Positions 53,637 through 62,013 of a DNA stretch of 64,000 bases are shown here, piece by piece (position 1 is the first letter of the stretch; each line of letters opens with the position of its first letter). Position numbers and translations under genes: made by a program. The notes under the pieces are model-generated. The model ran no database searches and was not told where the DNA came from. It saw nothing but the letters and a program-made list of their open reading frames with translations. Origin of the DNA: a virus; IMG/VR virus record IMGVR_UViG_3300009082_000017, positions 62,001-126,000 of that record; one strand, 5' to 3'.

Positions 53637-54256
53637 GTAAAGATATTGCTATTGAAGTACTTAAATATTTAGATTTTAATGATGGGGTGTACTTTGACGC
53701 AGGCGCGCAAAATGGCGAATTTCAGTCGAACACAGTCATTTTAGAAAGAGCAAAAAATTGGACAGGTATACTTGTGGAACCATCTCCAAAAGCATATAGT
53801 GATTGCTTGAAAAATAGAAGCCAAGAAAAAAATATTATTATTCATGGAGCATTAGTTTCTGCCGATTATGGTAAACCTACTATTATGGGGGATTTCTTTG
53901 GTCATCCTATGAATAGTATTGGTGGTAAAAGATTAAATAATGCAGGTAATTCTGTTATTGAAGTTCCCGCTTATACTATGAATGAAGTTTTGGAAAAATA
54001 TAACGTTGATAAAATTGATTTTCTAAGTTTGGATATCGAAGGGCTAGAATACTGGGTATTGAAAGATTTAAACTTTGATAAATGGGCACCAAAATGGGCA
54101 TTGATTGAATGGAACGAAGGGGAAGATGAATTATTTCCATTTATGAAAAGTAAAGGATATGACTGTGTTGGAAATATTTCTGATTTTAATTTAGTGGACG
54201 ACCCTCAATGGCCTCAAACACACCAAGACTGGCTCTTCAAATTAAAGGATAAATAA
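53633..54256 (+). CDS. FkbM family methyltransferase (207 aa)
   Basis: VYFDAGAQNGEFQSNTVIL (motif I with acidic D-x-G, about residues 17-35), GILVEPSPKAY, HGALVS and YNVDKIDFLSLDIEGLEYWV (about 126-145) are the FkbM landmarks. O-methylates sugars or polyketides; a glycan methyltransferase here. Confidence 0.92.
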   Translation: MSKDIAIEVLKYLDFNDGVYFDAGAQNGEFQSNTVILERAKNWTGILVEPSPKAYSDCLKNRSQEKNIIIHGALVSADYGKPTIMGDFFGHPMNSIGGKRLNNAGNSVIEVPAYTMNEVLEKYNVDKIDFLSLDIEGLEYWVLKDLNFDKWAPKWALIEWNEGEDELFPFMKSKGYDCVGNISDFNLVDDPQWPQTHQDWLFKLKDK

Positions 54257-54260
54257 TATT

Positions 54261-55079
54261 ATGTCAAAAGTCTATGACGTTCAAACAGTCTTTAATGAAA
54301 TTGATACATGGATGCTCCGTTTCGAGGTCTTGAATGATTCAGTAGATTATTTTGTAGTTAACGAGGCACCGTTAACTTTTAGTGGCAAACCTAAACCTTT
54401 ATATTTCTGGGAGAATCGTGATAAGTTTGCAAAATTTTCAAACAAAATTATCTACAATGTTTTTGACGAAGAAAAACAAGGTTGGGATCAATGGGATAGG
54501 GATAGAGAACATAAAAATGGAGCGATGAAAGCTCTTGAAGGTGTCGCCAATGATGAAGATATAATTTTCTATTCCGATGCTGACGAAATCTGGAACCCTT
54601 CCAATATCAATTTTGATAATTTTAAAGATGACACTTTATATATTCTATACCAATCGGTATATTATTACTATCTAAATTGCCTTTGGGAAAATACTGTAGA
54701 CCCAACTGCCATTTGGAGAGGGAGCCGTTATAGCTCCTATGGTTTATTAAAAAATCATTCTTTTGATGCTTTTAGAGCATACGATGGGTATTTCTTCCAG
54801 AATCAATTATTTAAAAAAGAATATATTAATAAAGGTGGTTGGCACTTTTCATTCTTAGGAGGCGCTGAGAATATTAAATATAAAATAGATTCTTACGGCC
54901 ATCAAGAACTTAATGTACCTGTTATTAATGATAATGTTCAAAATAATATTGATGCTTTACGAGATCCATTTTTCAGACCAAATTTCAGAATTAGTCCCAT
55001 TGATATAACTTTAGAGACTCATCCTAAATATTTAGTTGATCATTTAAATGAATATAGTAAATATATTTATAAAAGTTAA
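54261..55079 (+). CDS. glycosyltransferase family 17 (beta-1,4-GlcNAc-transferase-like)
   Basis: 272 aa. VYDVQTVFNEIDTWMLRFEV, VDYFVVNEAPLTFSGKPKPL, then ALEGVANDEDIIFYSDADEI (about residues 90-109; SDxDEI) and GGWHFSFLGGAENIKYKIDS are characteristic of GT17. Acceptor unknown. Confidence 0.9.
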   Translation: MSKVYDVQTVFNEIDTWMLRFEVLNDSVDYFVVNEAPLTFSGKPKPLYFWENRDKFAKFSNKIIYNVFDEEKQGWDQWDRDREHKNGAMKALEGVANDEDIIFYSDADEIWNPSNINFDNFKDDTLYILYQSVYYYYLNCLWENTVDPTAIWRGSRYSSYGLLKNHSFDAFRAYDGYFFQNQLFKKEYINKGGWHFSFLGGAENIKYKIDSYGHQELNVPVINDNVQNNIDALRDPFFRPNFRISPIDITLETHPKYLVDHLNEYSKYIYKS

Positions 55080-55092
55080 TTTGTTTTAACCC

Positions 55093-55121
55093 TTGACAGA
55101 TTTTAGTTTATGTGTTATAGT
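55093..55121 (+). promoter_or_regulatory. SigA-type promoter inside the glycan cluster
   Basis: TTGACA 55093-55098, TATAGT 55116-55121, 17-nt spacer. The flank GTTTTAACCCTTGACA is repeated at 59642. Confidence 0.78.
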
Positions 55122-55151
55122 AATAGAAATATATTGGGTTAGGAGGATAAG

Positions 55152-55787
55152 GTGAAATTAGACCAAATTTTTGAATTAGGATATTTAATCAATTTAAAAG
55201 AAAGAGTTGATCGTTGGGAATTATGCGATCATGAGTTCTATAAAATCAATTATTATCCACAACGATTTGAAGCAATTAAAAATGAAGTAGGTAGAGTTGG
55301 ATGCTTTCTTAGTCATTTAGAAATATTAAAAAAAGCACAAAGAGAAAATAAAAATGTTTTAATAATGGAGGATGATGTAGAGTTTGATGAAGATTGCAGA
55401 CAAGTATTGGAAGCGTCTCTAGACGAACTTTGTGATTTAAATTTTGATATGGCTTATTTCGGTGGGAATATTCTCCGTCCATTTTTCCAAGTCACAAAAC
55501 ATTGGGCAAGATTAAGCCATTGCCAATCAACCCATTGTTATAGTATTCATCGAAATTTTTTATCAACAATTATAAATTTTCTTGAAAATAATTCTACTCA
55601 AAAAACAGGATTGGCAATTGATCAATTATATGCAGACTATCTTATTCCTAATTGTAAAGCTTATATTATTATGCCCATAATCGCAAGACAACGTTCGGAT
55701 TTTTCAACTATTGAAAATAGAGAAGTAACTTATGATTTGCCGGTTAAAAGATATTGGCATTATTTGGTGAAAAATGAAAAAGTGTAA
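55152..55787 (+). CDS. glycosyltransferase family 25 (211 aa)
   Basis: GTG start after TAGGAGGATAAG. LGYLINLKERVDRWELC (about residues 10-26), VGRVGCFLSHLEILKKAQRE and NVLIMEDDVEFDE (about 72-84; EDD) are the GT25 signatures; SLDELCDLNFDMAYFGG follows. The family includes LPS beta-galactosyltransferases. First gene behind the 55093 promoter. Confidence 0.9.
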   Translation: MKLDQIFELGYLINLKERVDRWELCDHEFYKINYYPQRFEAIKNEVGRVGCFLSHLEILKKAQRENKNVLIMEDDVEFDEDCRQVLEASLDELCDLNFDMAYFGGNILRPFFQVTKHWARLSHCQSTHCYSIHRNFLSTIINFLENNSTQKTGLAIDQLYADYLIPNCKAYIIMPIIARQRSDFSTIENREVTYDLPVKRYWHYLVKNEKV

Positions 55788-56619
55788 AACAATTATATTC
55801 TCTCGCAATCGTCCTCTTCAATTAACCTTATGCCTTAAAACATTATTAAATCATTGTACGGACATTTTACAACAATCAAACATTACAGTTTTATACAGAA
55901 ATGATGAGGAATATCGGCAGTCTTTTGACAATTTAATGTTGGAATTTCCCCAAATATCGTTCAAAAAGGAGGAAAATTTCAAAAAAGACCTGCTTTCTTT
56001 GCTACCACATGAAAGCAACATTTCATGGGGTAAAAATGAAGGTTTTGTCACTTTTGTTGTCGATGATCAGATTTTCACCGAAGATTTTTCAATGAAAGAA
56101 GTTATTTCAACACTTGTTGAAAATCAGGATTGTATAGGGTTTAGTTTACGTCTTGGCAAAAATTGTGTACGATGTTTCCCTTATGATTGTGAGCAAGCAA
56201 TTCCAAAGACAGAAAAAGTTTCAAAGAATGTTGTAAAATATAATTGGCAAGAAGCAGAGTATGACTTCAATTATTGTTTAGAGTTATCTGCAAGCGTTTA
56301 CAGGGTAAACGACCTTATAGAGATGTTTGAGATTTGCGATTATGACTCACCCAACCACCTCGAATCAATTATGAGTTCGTGTTTTTATAAGGACAAACCA
56401 AACCTTTTAATGTTTGAAAAATCGGCATCCTTCAGTTATCCGATGAATAAGGTTCAAACATCACACCCAAATAGGAGTGGAGATTTCAATCCTGACACTC
56501 TTAGATTAATTTATGAAAAGGGTGGAAGATTTGAAAATAAGCAATTTGATGGTTATATTAGTAATGGAGCACATGAGATTCCAGAAAGTATAAATTTGGT
56601 GGACACATATGGCAAATGA
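55774..56619 (+). CDS. glycosyltransferase-like protein (281 aa)
   Basis: Overlaps the GT25 gene by 14 nt. Starts KTIIFSRNRPLQLTLCLKTL like GT2-type enzymes. FVTFVVDDQIFTED (about residues 88-101) carries the DD motif, and CIGFSLRLGKNC resembles capsular glycosyltransferases. A full hairpin-repeat sequence lies within the coding region at 56009. Donor unknown. Confidence 0.75.
   Translation: MKKCKTIIFSRNRPLQLTLCLKTLLNHCTDILQQSNITVLYRNDEEYRQSFDNLMLEFPQISFKKEENFKKDLLSLLPHESNISWGKNEGFVTFVVDDQIFTEDFSMKEVISTLVENQDCIGFSLRLGKNCVRCFPYDCEQAIPKTEKVSKNVVKYNWQEAEYDFNYCLELSASVYRVNDLIEMFEICDYDSPNHLESIMSSCFYKDKPNLLMFEKSASFSYPMNKVQTSHPNRSGDFNPDTLRLIYEKGGRFENKQFDGYISNGAHEIPESINLVDTYGK
56009..56026. repeat. 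hairpin-repeat sequence inside a CDS
   Basis: CCAC-ATGAAA / gcaaca / TTTCAT-GGGG; perfect core and good outer pairs, but within the glycosyltransferase gene in another frame. Confidence 0.6.
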
Positions 56620-57391
56620 TCTAGTAAGTATCTTAACCCCCACATACAACCGTCCAGACTGGTTAGTATTAACATTGAAATCATTAATTGCACAAACCTA
56701 TACTAATTGGGAATGTATCGTGGTAAATGATGCTGGTATGGATGTTGGTAATATTATAAAAAATCTTGACGATAATAGAATAAAATATTATACAAACCCC
56801 GTTAATTTGGATTTGTCGGGTACGCGCAATGTGGCAACAGAAAAAGCAACTGGTGATTGGTTTATTATGCTTGACGATGATGATCAACTTTTTCCAGAAG
56901 CCATTGAATTTAGATTATGGAGAGCACATAAATTAAATGCAGAAATAGTTTATTCTAGGGTTTTGCAATGTTATTACGAAAAACGAGATAATGGTTATCA
57001 ATATATTGGAGAAAAGCTTTATTGGGACAGCATTTATGACCCAGATTTGATACTTTTGCAAAATGTTAGCCCTTGCAATGGAATAATGTATTCTAGGAAA
57101 GCGCAAGAAGTAGGAGGATTGTTTGATACCGAATTAAAAGCAGGAGAAGATTGGTCGCATTCAATTGCTATGTCAAGACATTATCCGTTTTATGAAACTA
57201 AAATTATTGACTGTAGTTGTAGTTTTCGGACAGACAATAACCAAATGACCGGTAGCCGCAATTTTGCAATAGATCAAGCAAAGATTTATAAAAGATGGCG
57301 TTCGACAGCAAAGAACTTATCTTGGGTAGTTGAGAATCAAAACAAATCATTATTAGCACGAGGGATTAATCCTTCTGACTTTGGACTATAG
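56609..57391 (+). CDS. glycosyltransferase family 2 (260 aa)
   Basis: LVSILTPTYNRPDWLVLTLK (about residues 4-23), WECIVVNDAGMDV, ATEKATGDWFIMLDDDDQLF (DxD, about 80-99) and KAGEDWSHSI (ED motif) form a complete GT-A GT2. Overlaps the previous gene by 11 nt. Confidence 0.92.
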   Translation: MANDLVSILTPTYNRPDWLVLTLKSLIAQTYTNWECIVVNDAGMDVGNIIKNLDDNRIKYYTNPVNLDLSGTRNVATEKATGDWFIMLDDDDQLFPEAIEFRLWRAHKLNAEIVYSRVLQCYYEKRDNGYQYIGEKLYWDSIYDPDLILLQNVSPCNGIMYSRKAQEVGGLFDTELKAGEDWSHSIAMSRHYPFYETKIIDCSCSFRTDNNQMTGSRNFAIDQAKIYKRWRSTAKNLSWVVENQNKSLLARGINPSDFGL

Positions 57392-57402
57392 GAGAGAATA
57401 AA

Positions 57403-58515
57403 TTGACCCGTTTCGCAATGTTTTATTCAGACGACATTGGCTCGTTGAATTGCAGCCTTTATAATATTATTTATCCAGCAAAATATATTAATGAAAAATA
57501 TCCAGGAATTCATTCTGCTGACACTTTTAATATTAATCAATTAAATCAATGGACTCCAGAAGTTGTAGAGTCAATTGAAAAAGCAGATTTAGTATTGATT
57601 GAAAGAAATTTATTTGGCGATGCACTCATTCGAGAGATGCAACTTTTTTTACAAAATAAACCTGTCGCATTAATATGGGATGATTCTTATGAAAATATTT
57701 GCGAGGAGAACGCTAGTTTTTCGTTCTGGCACGATAGTCTTGTTCAACGTCAAAATGAAAAAGGAGTATTAGAAAATATAAAAATATTTCCGCATAATAT
57801 TACACAACTTCGTAAAGCAGCTAGATTGGCAAAAGCATATATTGGGCCATCTAGATTACTTGCAGAAGATTGGAGTAAATATACTGATTCTTATCGCATT
57901 TATAATTATTTAGATTTGGAACGTTATCCTGAAGATTCTAAACCATTGTTGCCTTTCAATGGAATTACTATTGGTTGGTGTGGATCTCTTTCTCATGTAT
58001 CATCTTTTACTGAAAGTGGAATTATTCCTGCTTTAACTTATATCGGTAGAAAATATGACAATGTTAGAATTATGACAGGTGGAGACAAAAGGATTTATGA
58101 TAAAATTAATCTTCCGAATACAAGAAAAATATTTTCATCATATGTTCCAGATGAACAATGGGCATCGTTACAAAAAAGTGTAGATATTGGTATTGCCCCA
58201 CTTACGTCATCTTTTGATCGTCGCAGATCACATATCAAAGTATTAGAATATATGCTTTTGAAAATTCCATGGATCGCCAGTAATTTTGAAACATATGAGG
58301 AATTGGGTGAATATGGGCATCTTATTGAAAATGGGGTTGACAATTGGAAGAAGGCTATGAGTGATGCAATTGAAAATATTGATAAGTATCGTGAGTTAGC
58401 GAATGGTAAAGCTTATGAGTTTGCCAAAGAACAAACCTATGAAAAGAATATTGATAAATTGATCGCTGTGTACCAACAGATTATAAGTTCTCCTGATAGA
58501 GATGACCCACAATGA
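57403..58515 (+). CDS. GT-B glycosyltransferase, family 4-like (370 aa)
   Basis: TTG start after GGAGAGAATAAA. Rossmann-like N-terminal domain. C-terminal domain has ITIGWCGSLSHVSSFTESGI (about residues 187-206), RIMTGGDKRIYD and VDIGIAPLTSSFDRRRSHIK, then VLEYMLLKIPWIAS (GT4 E-x7-E region). Last enzyme of the cluster. Confidence 0.85.
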   Translation: MTRFAMFYSDDIGSLNCSLYNIIYPAKYINEKYPGIHSADTFNINQLNQWTPEVVESIEKADLVLIERNLFGDALIREMQLFLQNKPVALIWDDSYENICEENASFSFWHDSLVQRQNEKGVLENIKIFPHNITQLRKAARLAKAYIGPSRLLAEDWSKYTDSYRIYNYLDLERYPEDSKPLLPFNGITIGWCGSLSHVSSFTESGIIPALTYIGRKYDNVRIMTGGDKRIYDKINLPNTRKIFSSYVPDEQWASLQKSVDIGIAPLTSSFDRRRSHIKVLEYMLLKIPWIASNFETYEELGEYGHLIENGVDNWKKAMSDAIENIDKYRELANGKAYEFAKEQTYEKNIDKLIAVYQQIISSPDRDDPQ

Positions 58516-59408
58516 TTGAAAGAATATCTGCAATTTATTCCATAAGAAATATTATTACAAATATGAGATATATTGGTGCATCTACAGATATTAAGAAAAG
58601 ATGGGATAAGCATAAAAGATATTTAAAGCACAACAAACATTGGAATTTTTTATTTCAAGAAGAATATAATATTTATGGTGAAAACGCATACGAATATACA
58701 ATTGTTCAATTGCTACCGTCAGACAAAGAATTACTAAAATTTATGGAAACATATTGGATTGTGTATTACGATTCTTTTGTTGATTGTGGGAAAGGATATA
58801 ATTTGACATATGGTTCTCCAAATTTTTGCCCATCAAATACTACGAGGGAGAGAAATAGAGAAGCCCAAAAGGGAAAAACAATGTCCGAAGAAACAAAAAA
58901 GAAAATATCTGATTTCATGTCCAGCGAAGACAATCCACATTTAGGAGCAAAAAGAAGTGAAGAAACAAAAAAGAAAATGTCAGATGCCGGAAAAGTAAAA
59001 ATATTTACAGAAGAACATAAAAAGCATTTATCAGAATCTTTATCTGGTGAAAATCATCCGTGGTTTAATAAACATTTACCAGAAGATACAAAAGAGAAAA
59101 TTGCAGAGGCTCAAAGAGGAGAGAAAAGCCCTAGGTTTAATTGGCAATACACAGAAGAGGAATTGGACTTAATTTCTAGAGGAAGACAGGGAATAAAAAA
59201 TAGCGGAGAACATACGAGTACTTATGTTGGAGTTTCTTTTTCAGATGCAACATGTGAATGGAGATCTTCTATCACTTTTAGAAAACAGGTTTATAATTTA
59301 GGCTTTTTTAATGATGAAATAAATGCAGCTAAAGCTTATGATAAAAAAGCTATTGAATTATATGGCGAGAATGCTAAAACAAATTTCCCAAAGGAAAATT
59401 ATAAATGA
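58512..59408 (+). CDS. GIY-YIG endonuclease with NUMOD3 and AP2 domains, copy 2
   Basis: 298 aa. AIYSIRNIITNMRYIGASTD (GIY-YIG, about residues 5-24), then several NUMOD3-like repeats (MSEETKKKISDFMS, RSEETKKKMSDAG, LPEDTKEKIAEAQRGEKS). An AP2-like end follows (TYVGVSFSDATCEWRSSITF, FNDEINAAKAYD). ATGA overlap with the GT-B gene. Homing endonuclease at the edge of the cluster. Confidence 0.9.
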   Translation: MIERISAIYSIRNIITNMRYIGASTDIKKRWDKHKRYLKHNKHWNFLFQEEYNIYGENAYEYTIVQLLPSDKELLKFMETYWIVYYDSFVDCGKGYNLTYGSPNFCPSNTTRERNREAQKGKTMSEETKKKISDFMSSEDNPHLGAKRSEETKKKMSDAGKVKIFTEEHKKHLSESLSGENHPWFNKHLPEDTKEKIAEAQRGEKSPRFNWQYTEEELDLISRGRQGIKNSGEHTSTYVGVSFSDATCEWRSSITFRKQVYNLGFFNDEINAAKAYDKKAIELYGENAKTNFPKENYK

Positions 59409-59623
59409 ACATCCCCGAAACCCTAACCTATCTCAACACAGAAATACAACTCAAAAAAGCGAGCCTCAAAAACTCGCTTTTTATTCTATCTATGGTTATT
59501 GAAGATACAAACGTTGGAAGTATAGAAGATGTTATTATAAATTATTATAATAGTCAAGGAATATCGTGTAAGGTAAAACGATGTAATTTGACAGGTGAAT
59601 TTGAGATTAGTATTTGGTGGTAA
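59405..59623 (+). CDS. hypothetical protein (72 aa)
   Basis: ATGA overlap with the endonuclease gene. Its codons 17-26 run through a terminator-like hairpin (59454-59482), so it may be translated from readthrough only or may not be real. Helical then strand-rich. Not recognised. Confidence 0.5.
   Translation: MNIPETLTYLNTEIQLKKASLKNSLFILSMVIEDTNVGSIEDVIINYYNSQGISCKVKRCNLTGEFEISIWW
59454..59482 (+). terminator. intrinsic terminator-like hairpin
   Basis: AAAAAGCGAG (59454-59463) pairs perfectly with CTCGCTTTTT (59473-59482), 9-nt loop and T-tract; ends the glycan cluster transcript. Confidence 0.72.
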
Positions 59624-59651
59624 TTTAATGTAACGAGTTTTGTTTTAACCC

Positions 59652-59680
59652 TTGACAAGATTTATATTTAATGATAAACT
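59652..59680 (+). promoter_or_regulatory. SigA-type promoter
   Basis: TTGACA 59652-59657, TAAACT 59675-59680, 17-nt spacer; flank GTTTTAACCCTTGACA as at 55083. Confidence 0.75.
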
Positions 59681-59714
59681 TCTTGCACAAATAAGAAAAA
59701 AGGAGAATAAAAAA

Positions 59715-60062
59715 ATGACTAGATCAACTCAATACATCGGACTAAACAATCTTGCTAGAACCTATATCAAAAACGCTCTTTCTGTCGAAAAATATGAAAT
59801 GACAGAAGGAATGTTTGACGAAAAAATTATGGGGTGTATTTATCATATGCCAGTTCCAGAAGGGCTAAATAAAGAATATATCTTTAAGGAAGTTGTTCAG
59901 TTTACTGCGTGGTCTTCTGGCCAGATGATCTTTACTCATTTGCAAGGTACTCTTATAAAAGAAATTGGTCAAGTCTGCGATATGGGTGAATATTTTTCAT
60001 GGATGAAAGTCCCTGATAATGATGTGGAATATGATCCTGATTTGGGTGTTTATAGTTTATAA
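59715..60062 (+). CDS. conserved phage-type protein (115 aa)
   Basis: ATG at 59715 follows AAAAGGAGAATAAAAAA, downstream of the 59652 promoter. GLNNLARTYIKNALSVEKYE then YHMPVPEGLNKEYIFKEVVQ; acidic C-terminus. I recall similar hypothetical phage proteins but no function. Confidence 0.72.
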   Translation: MTRSTQYIGLNNLARTYIKNALSVEKYEMTEGMFDEKIMGCIYHMPVPEGLNKEYIFKEVVQFTAWSSGQMIFTHLQGTLIKEIGQVCDMGEYFSWMKVPDNDVEYDPDLGVYSL

Positions 60063-60077
60063 GTTATTTAAGAATAT

Positions 60078-61253
60078 TTGAATTTCAAAAGGAAGGAGGA
60101 ATACATTATATATAAAACGATTTTTGTTCCAGTGAAATGCAATAAAAAAGATTTTGAATACATAAAAACTTTAAATAAAATTTCTGCAAATGTGTGGAAT
60201 TATTGTGTTGAAATAGACAAAGAAAATGGTCAAAAATTAACTTTATCGCAATTAGAATTTATGACTAAAAATAAATTTCCATTACATGCAAAAGGAATAC
60301 ATCATATTGTTTTTAAATATTTGAATGCAAGGAAGTCAATGTGGGAAGTTATTAAAAAGAATAAAGACAATGGAAATAAAATAACCTTACCATATAGATT
60401 AAAAGAATATATGCCCACTGGTTGGGATTCACAGGCAATACATCCAGAATATGACAATAATAAAATTAGGCTTACTTGCATTTTGGGTAGAGGACAAATT
60501 GTTTGCAAAGTTAAATCAATACCCAACAATATCGCAGAGATTGAATTGGTCTATAAAGACGAATATTATTTATCTATCAAATATAAAGAAGAAAATGATA
60601 CAAATTTAATTCAATCGGATAATATTGCTAGTATTGACCTTGGAGAAATTCATGCAATTACAAGCATTGACAAATTTGGGAATTGTGTTATAGTTACTAA
60701 TAGAAAGATTCGTAGTTTAATTAGATTAAAAGATAAAAGACAAGGCGAATTACAATCTTTAAGATCAAAATGCGTCAAAGGAAGCAAACAATCTAAAAAA
60801 TATACAAAAGCAATTTATGATATTAAATATGAGTTTGATAACAAAATTTTGGATGCGCTTCACAAACAAACAAATTTATACGTCAAATGGTGTAGAAGTC
60901 ATAAAATTTCGAAAGTTTATTATGGAGATTTAGATACCACTACTAGAAACAGCAAAGGCAAGAAAAGTCAAAAAATAAATCATAAATTAAGTATGTGGAG
61001 ATTTGGTATATTAATTAAACAACTTCAATATAAACTTTTTCAATATGGTATTGTAATGGAAGAAATAAGTGAAGCATATACAAGCCAAACTTGCCCAAAT
61101 TGTGGCAATAGAAAAAAGACGGGAAGTAGAAACTATTCTTGTAAGTGTGGATACATTCAACACAGAGATATTGTAGGTGCAATAAATATATTGAATTTTA
61201 ATACAGATACTGATTTAAAAATGTATAAAAACAAGGTATATCTACAAATCTAG
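60078..61253 (+). CDS. tnpB: TnpB-type RNA-guided nuclease, zinc-finger branch, copy 3
   Basis: About 391 aa from TTG 60078. GGAAGGAGG lies after that codon, so the true start may be a non-canonical ATT/ATA near 60105-60108 (IIYKTIFVP). RuvC-I ASIDLGEIHAIT, YYGDLDTTTR (II region; Glu not in the usual place), EEISEAYTSQTCPNCG plus CKCGYIQHRD (intact four-Cys zinc finger), then DIVGAINIL (RuvC-III). Clearly a different subfamily from copies 1 and 2. No TnpA nearby. Confidence 0.9.
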   Translation: MNFKRKEEYIIYKTIFVPVKCNKKDFEYIKTLNKISANVWNYCVEIDKENGQKLTLSQLEFMTKNKFPLHAKGIHHIVFKYLNARKSMWEVIKKNKDNGNKITLPYRLKEYMPTGWDSQAIHPEYDNNKIRLTCILGRGQIVCKVKSIPNNIAEIELVYKDEYYLSIKYKEENDTNLIQSDNIASIDLGEIHAITSIDKFGNCVIVTNRKIRSLIRLKDKRQGELQSLRSKCVKGSKQSKKYTKAIYDIKYEFDNKILDALHKQTNLYVKWCRSHKISKVYYGDLDTTTRNSKGKKSQKINHKLSMWRFGILIKQLQYKLFQYGIVMEEISEAYTSQTCPNCGNRKKTGSRNYSCKCGYIQHRDIVGAINILNFNTDTDLKMYKNKVYLQI

Positions 61254-61419
61254 AAATAGTGAGTAGTAGAAGTTGACGTTATCAACCTAGTTTAAAGACT
61301 GGTGGTTTCTTATTAGAAAAAATTTGGCTATTGCCAAAAATAACGGAAGTGTTCTTTTGTTACATAACAAATAAAAAGTAGCAAATATATTATTTGCTCA
61401 AATTATTTAAGGAGAAAAT
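61254..61419 (+). ncRNA. candidate omega-RNA / right end of TnpB copy 3
   Basis: After the stop: GTTGA-CGTTA-TCAAC stem (about 61273-61287), AAAGACTGGTGG, then TTTGGC-TATT-GCCAAA stem (61323-61338). TnpB guide RNAs arise from this position (family knowledge). The exact right end cannot be seen. Confidence 0.35.
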
Positions 61420-61638
61420 ATGAACAACGAATATCAAGACTGGCGATCCATTCTCAATCCACCTACAAAAGATGGTGAGATTTGGATTTATGCTTATATT
61501 TGGGACGACGGATGGTGTATCATTAGAAAATATTATTACATGTCTGAGGGATTCAAAAAAGGTACGGCAAGATGGATGCCCATTATAGTTCCTCAACCAC
61601 CTACCGATGTAGATTTTAGTTTATATGAAACCCCATAA
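61420..61638 (+). CDS. hypothetical protein (72 aa)
   Basis: TAAGGAGAAAAT before ATG. Pattern YQDWRSILNPPTKDGEIWIY, then DDGWCIIRKYYYMSEG and ARWMPII. Trp-rich and proline-rich; resembles DUF551-like short phage proteins (W.......P...g.w). Its TAA lies in the next hairpin arm. Confidence 0.7.
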   Translation: MNNEYQDWRSILNPPTKDGEIWIYAYIWDDGWCIIRKYYYMSEGFKKGTARWMPIIVPQPPTDVDFSLYETP

Positions 61639-61652
61639 AACGACTGTTTCAT
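61635..61652. repeat. hairpin repeat containing upstream stop codon (degenerate)
   Basis: CCCC-ATAAAA / cgactg / TTTCAT-GC; first intergenic copy after the glycan cluster; TAA ends the preceding gene. Confidence 0.65.
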
Positions 61653-61672
61653 GCGCAAAAAAAGGAAAATAA

Positions 61673-61849
61673 ATGAAAAAATCTAAAAAAGCAAAATTAG
61701 TAATCACAGAAAAACAATATACTAAAAAAGAATGTCAACTTACTTGCCCACATTGTCATACTGAATTTCATTATATGAATGGATTTGATGAAAATATTTT
61801 ATTATACAAATGTACTCAATGTGGAAATTCTATTAGACTATATGATTAA
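61673..61849 (+). CDS. zinc-ribbon microprotein (58 aa)
   Basis: AAAAAGGAAAATAA before ATG at 61673. Lys-rich N-terminus, CPHCHTEF (about residues 25-32) and CTQCGNS (about 47-53) form a zinc ribbon. Function unknown. Confidence 0.68.
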   Translation: MKKSKKAKLVITEKQYTKKECQLTCPHCHTEFHYMNGFDENILLYKCTQCGNSIRLYD

Positions 61850-61861
61850 GGATAAAATAAA

Positions 61862-62008
61862 ATGCCCCTAGATAGAGACCTAGAAGATACTCGTGACGAA
61901 GAATCATATCAAAACTATTCTGATGAAAAAGAAGAAGCATTTTGGGATGAGGTTGATTATGAATATGATAGAATGATGGATGATAAAATGGATAAAGAAA
62001 ATTGGTGA
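61862..62008 (+). CDS. hypothetical acidic protein (48 aa)
   Basis: AAGGATAAAATAAA before ATG at 61862; open to TGA 62006. Extremely acidic (RDLEDTRDEESYQNYSDEKE). Not recognised. Confidence 0.58.
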   Translation: MPLDRDLEDTRDEESYQNYSDEKEEAFWDEVDYEYDRMMDDKMDKENW

Positions 62009-62013
62009 AAAAT

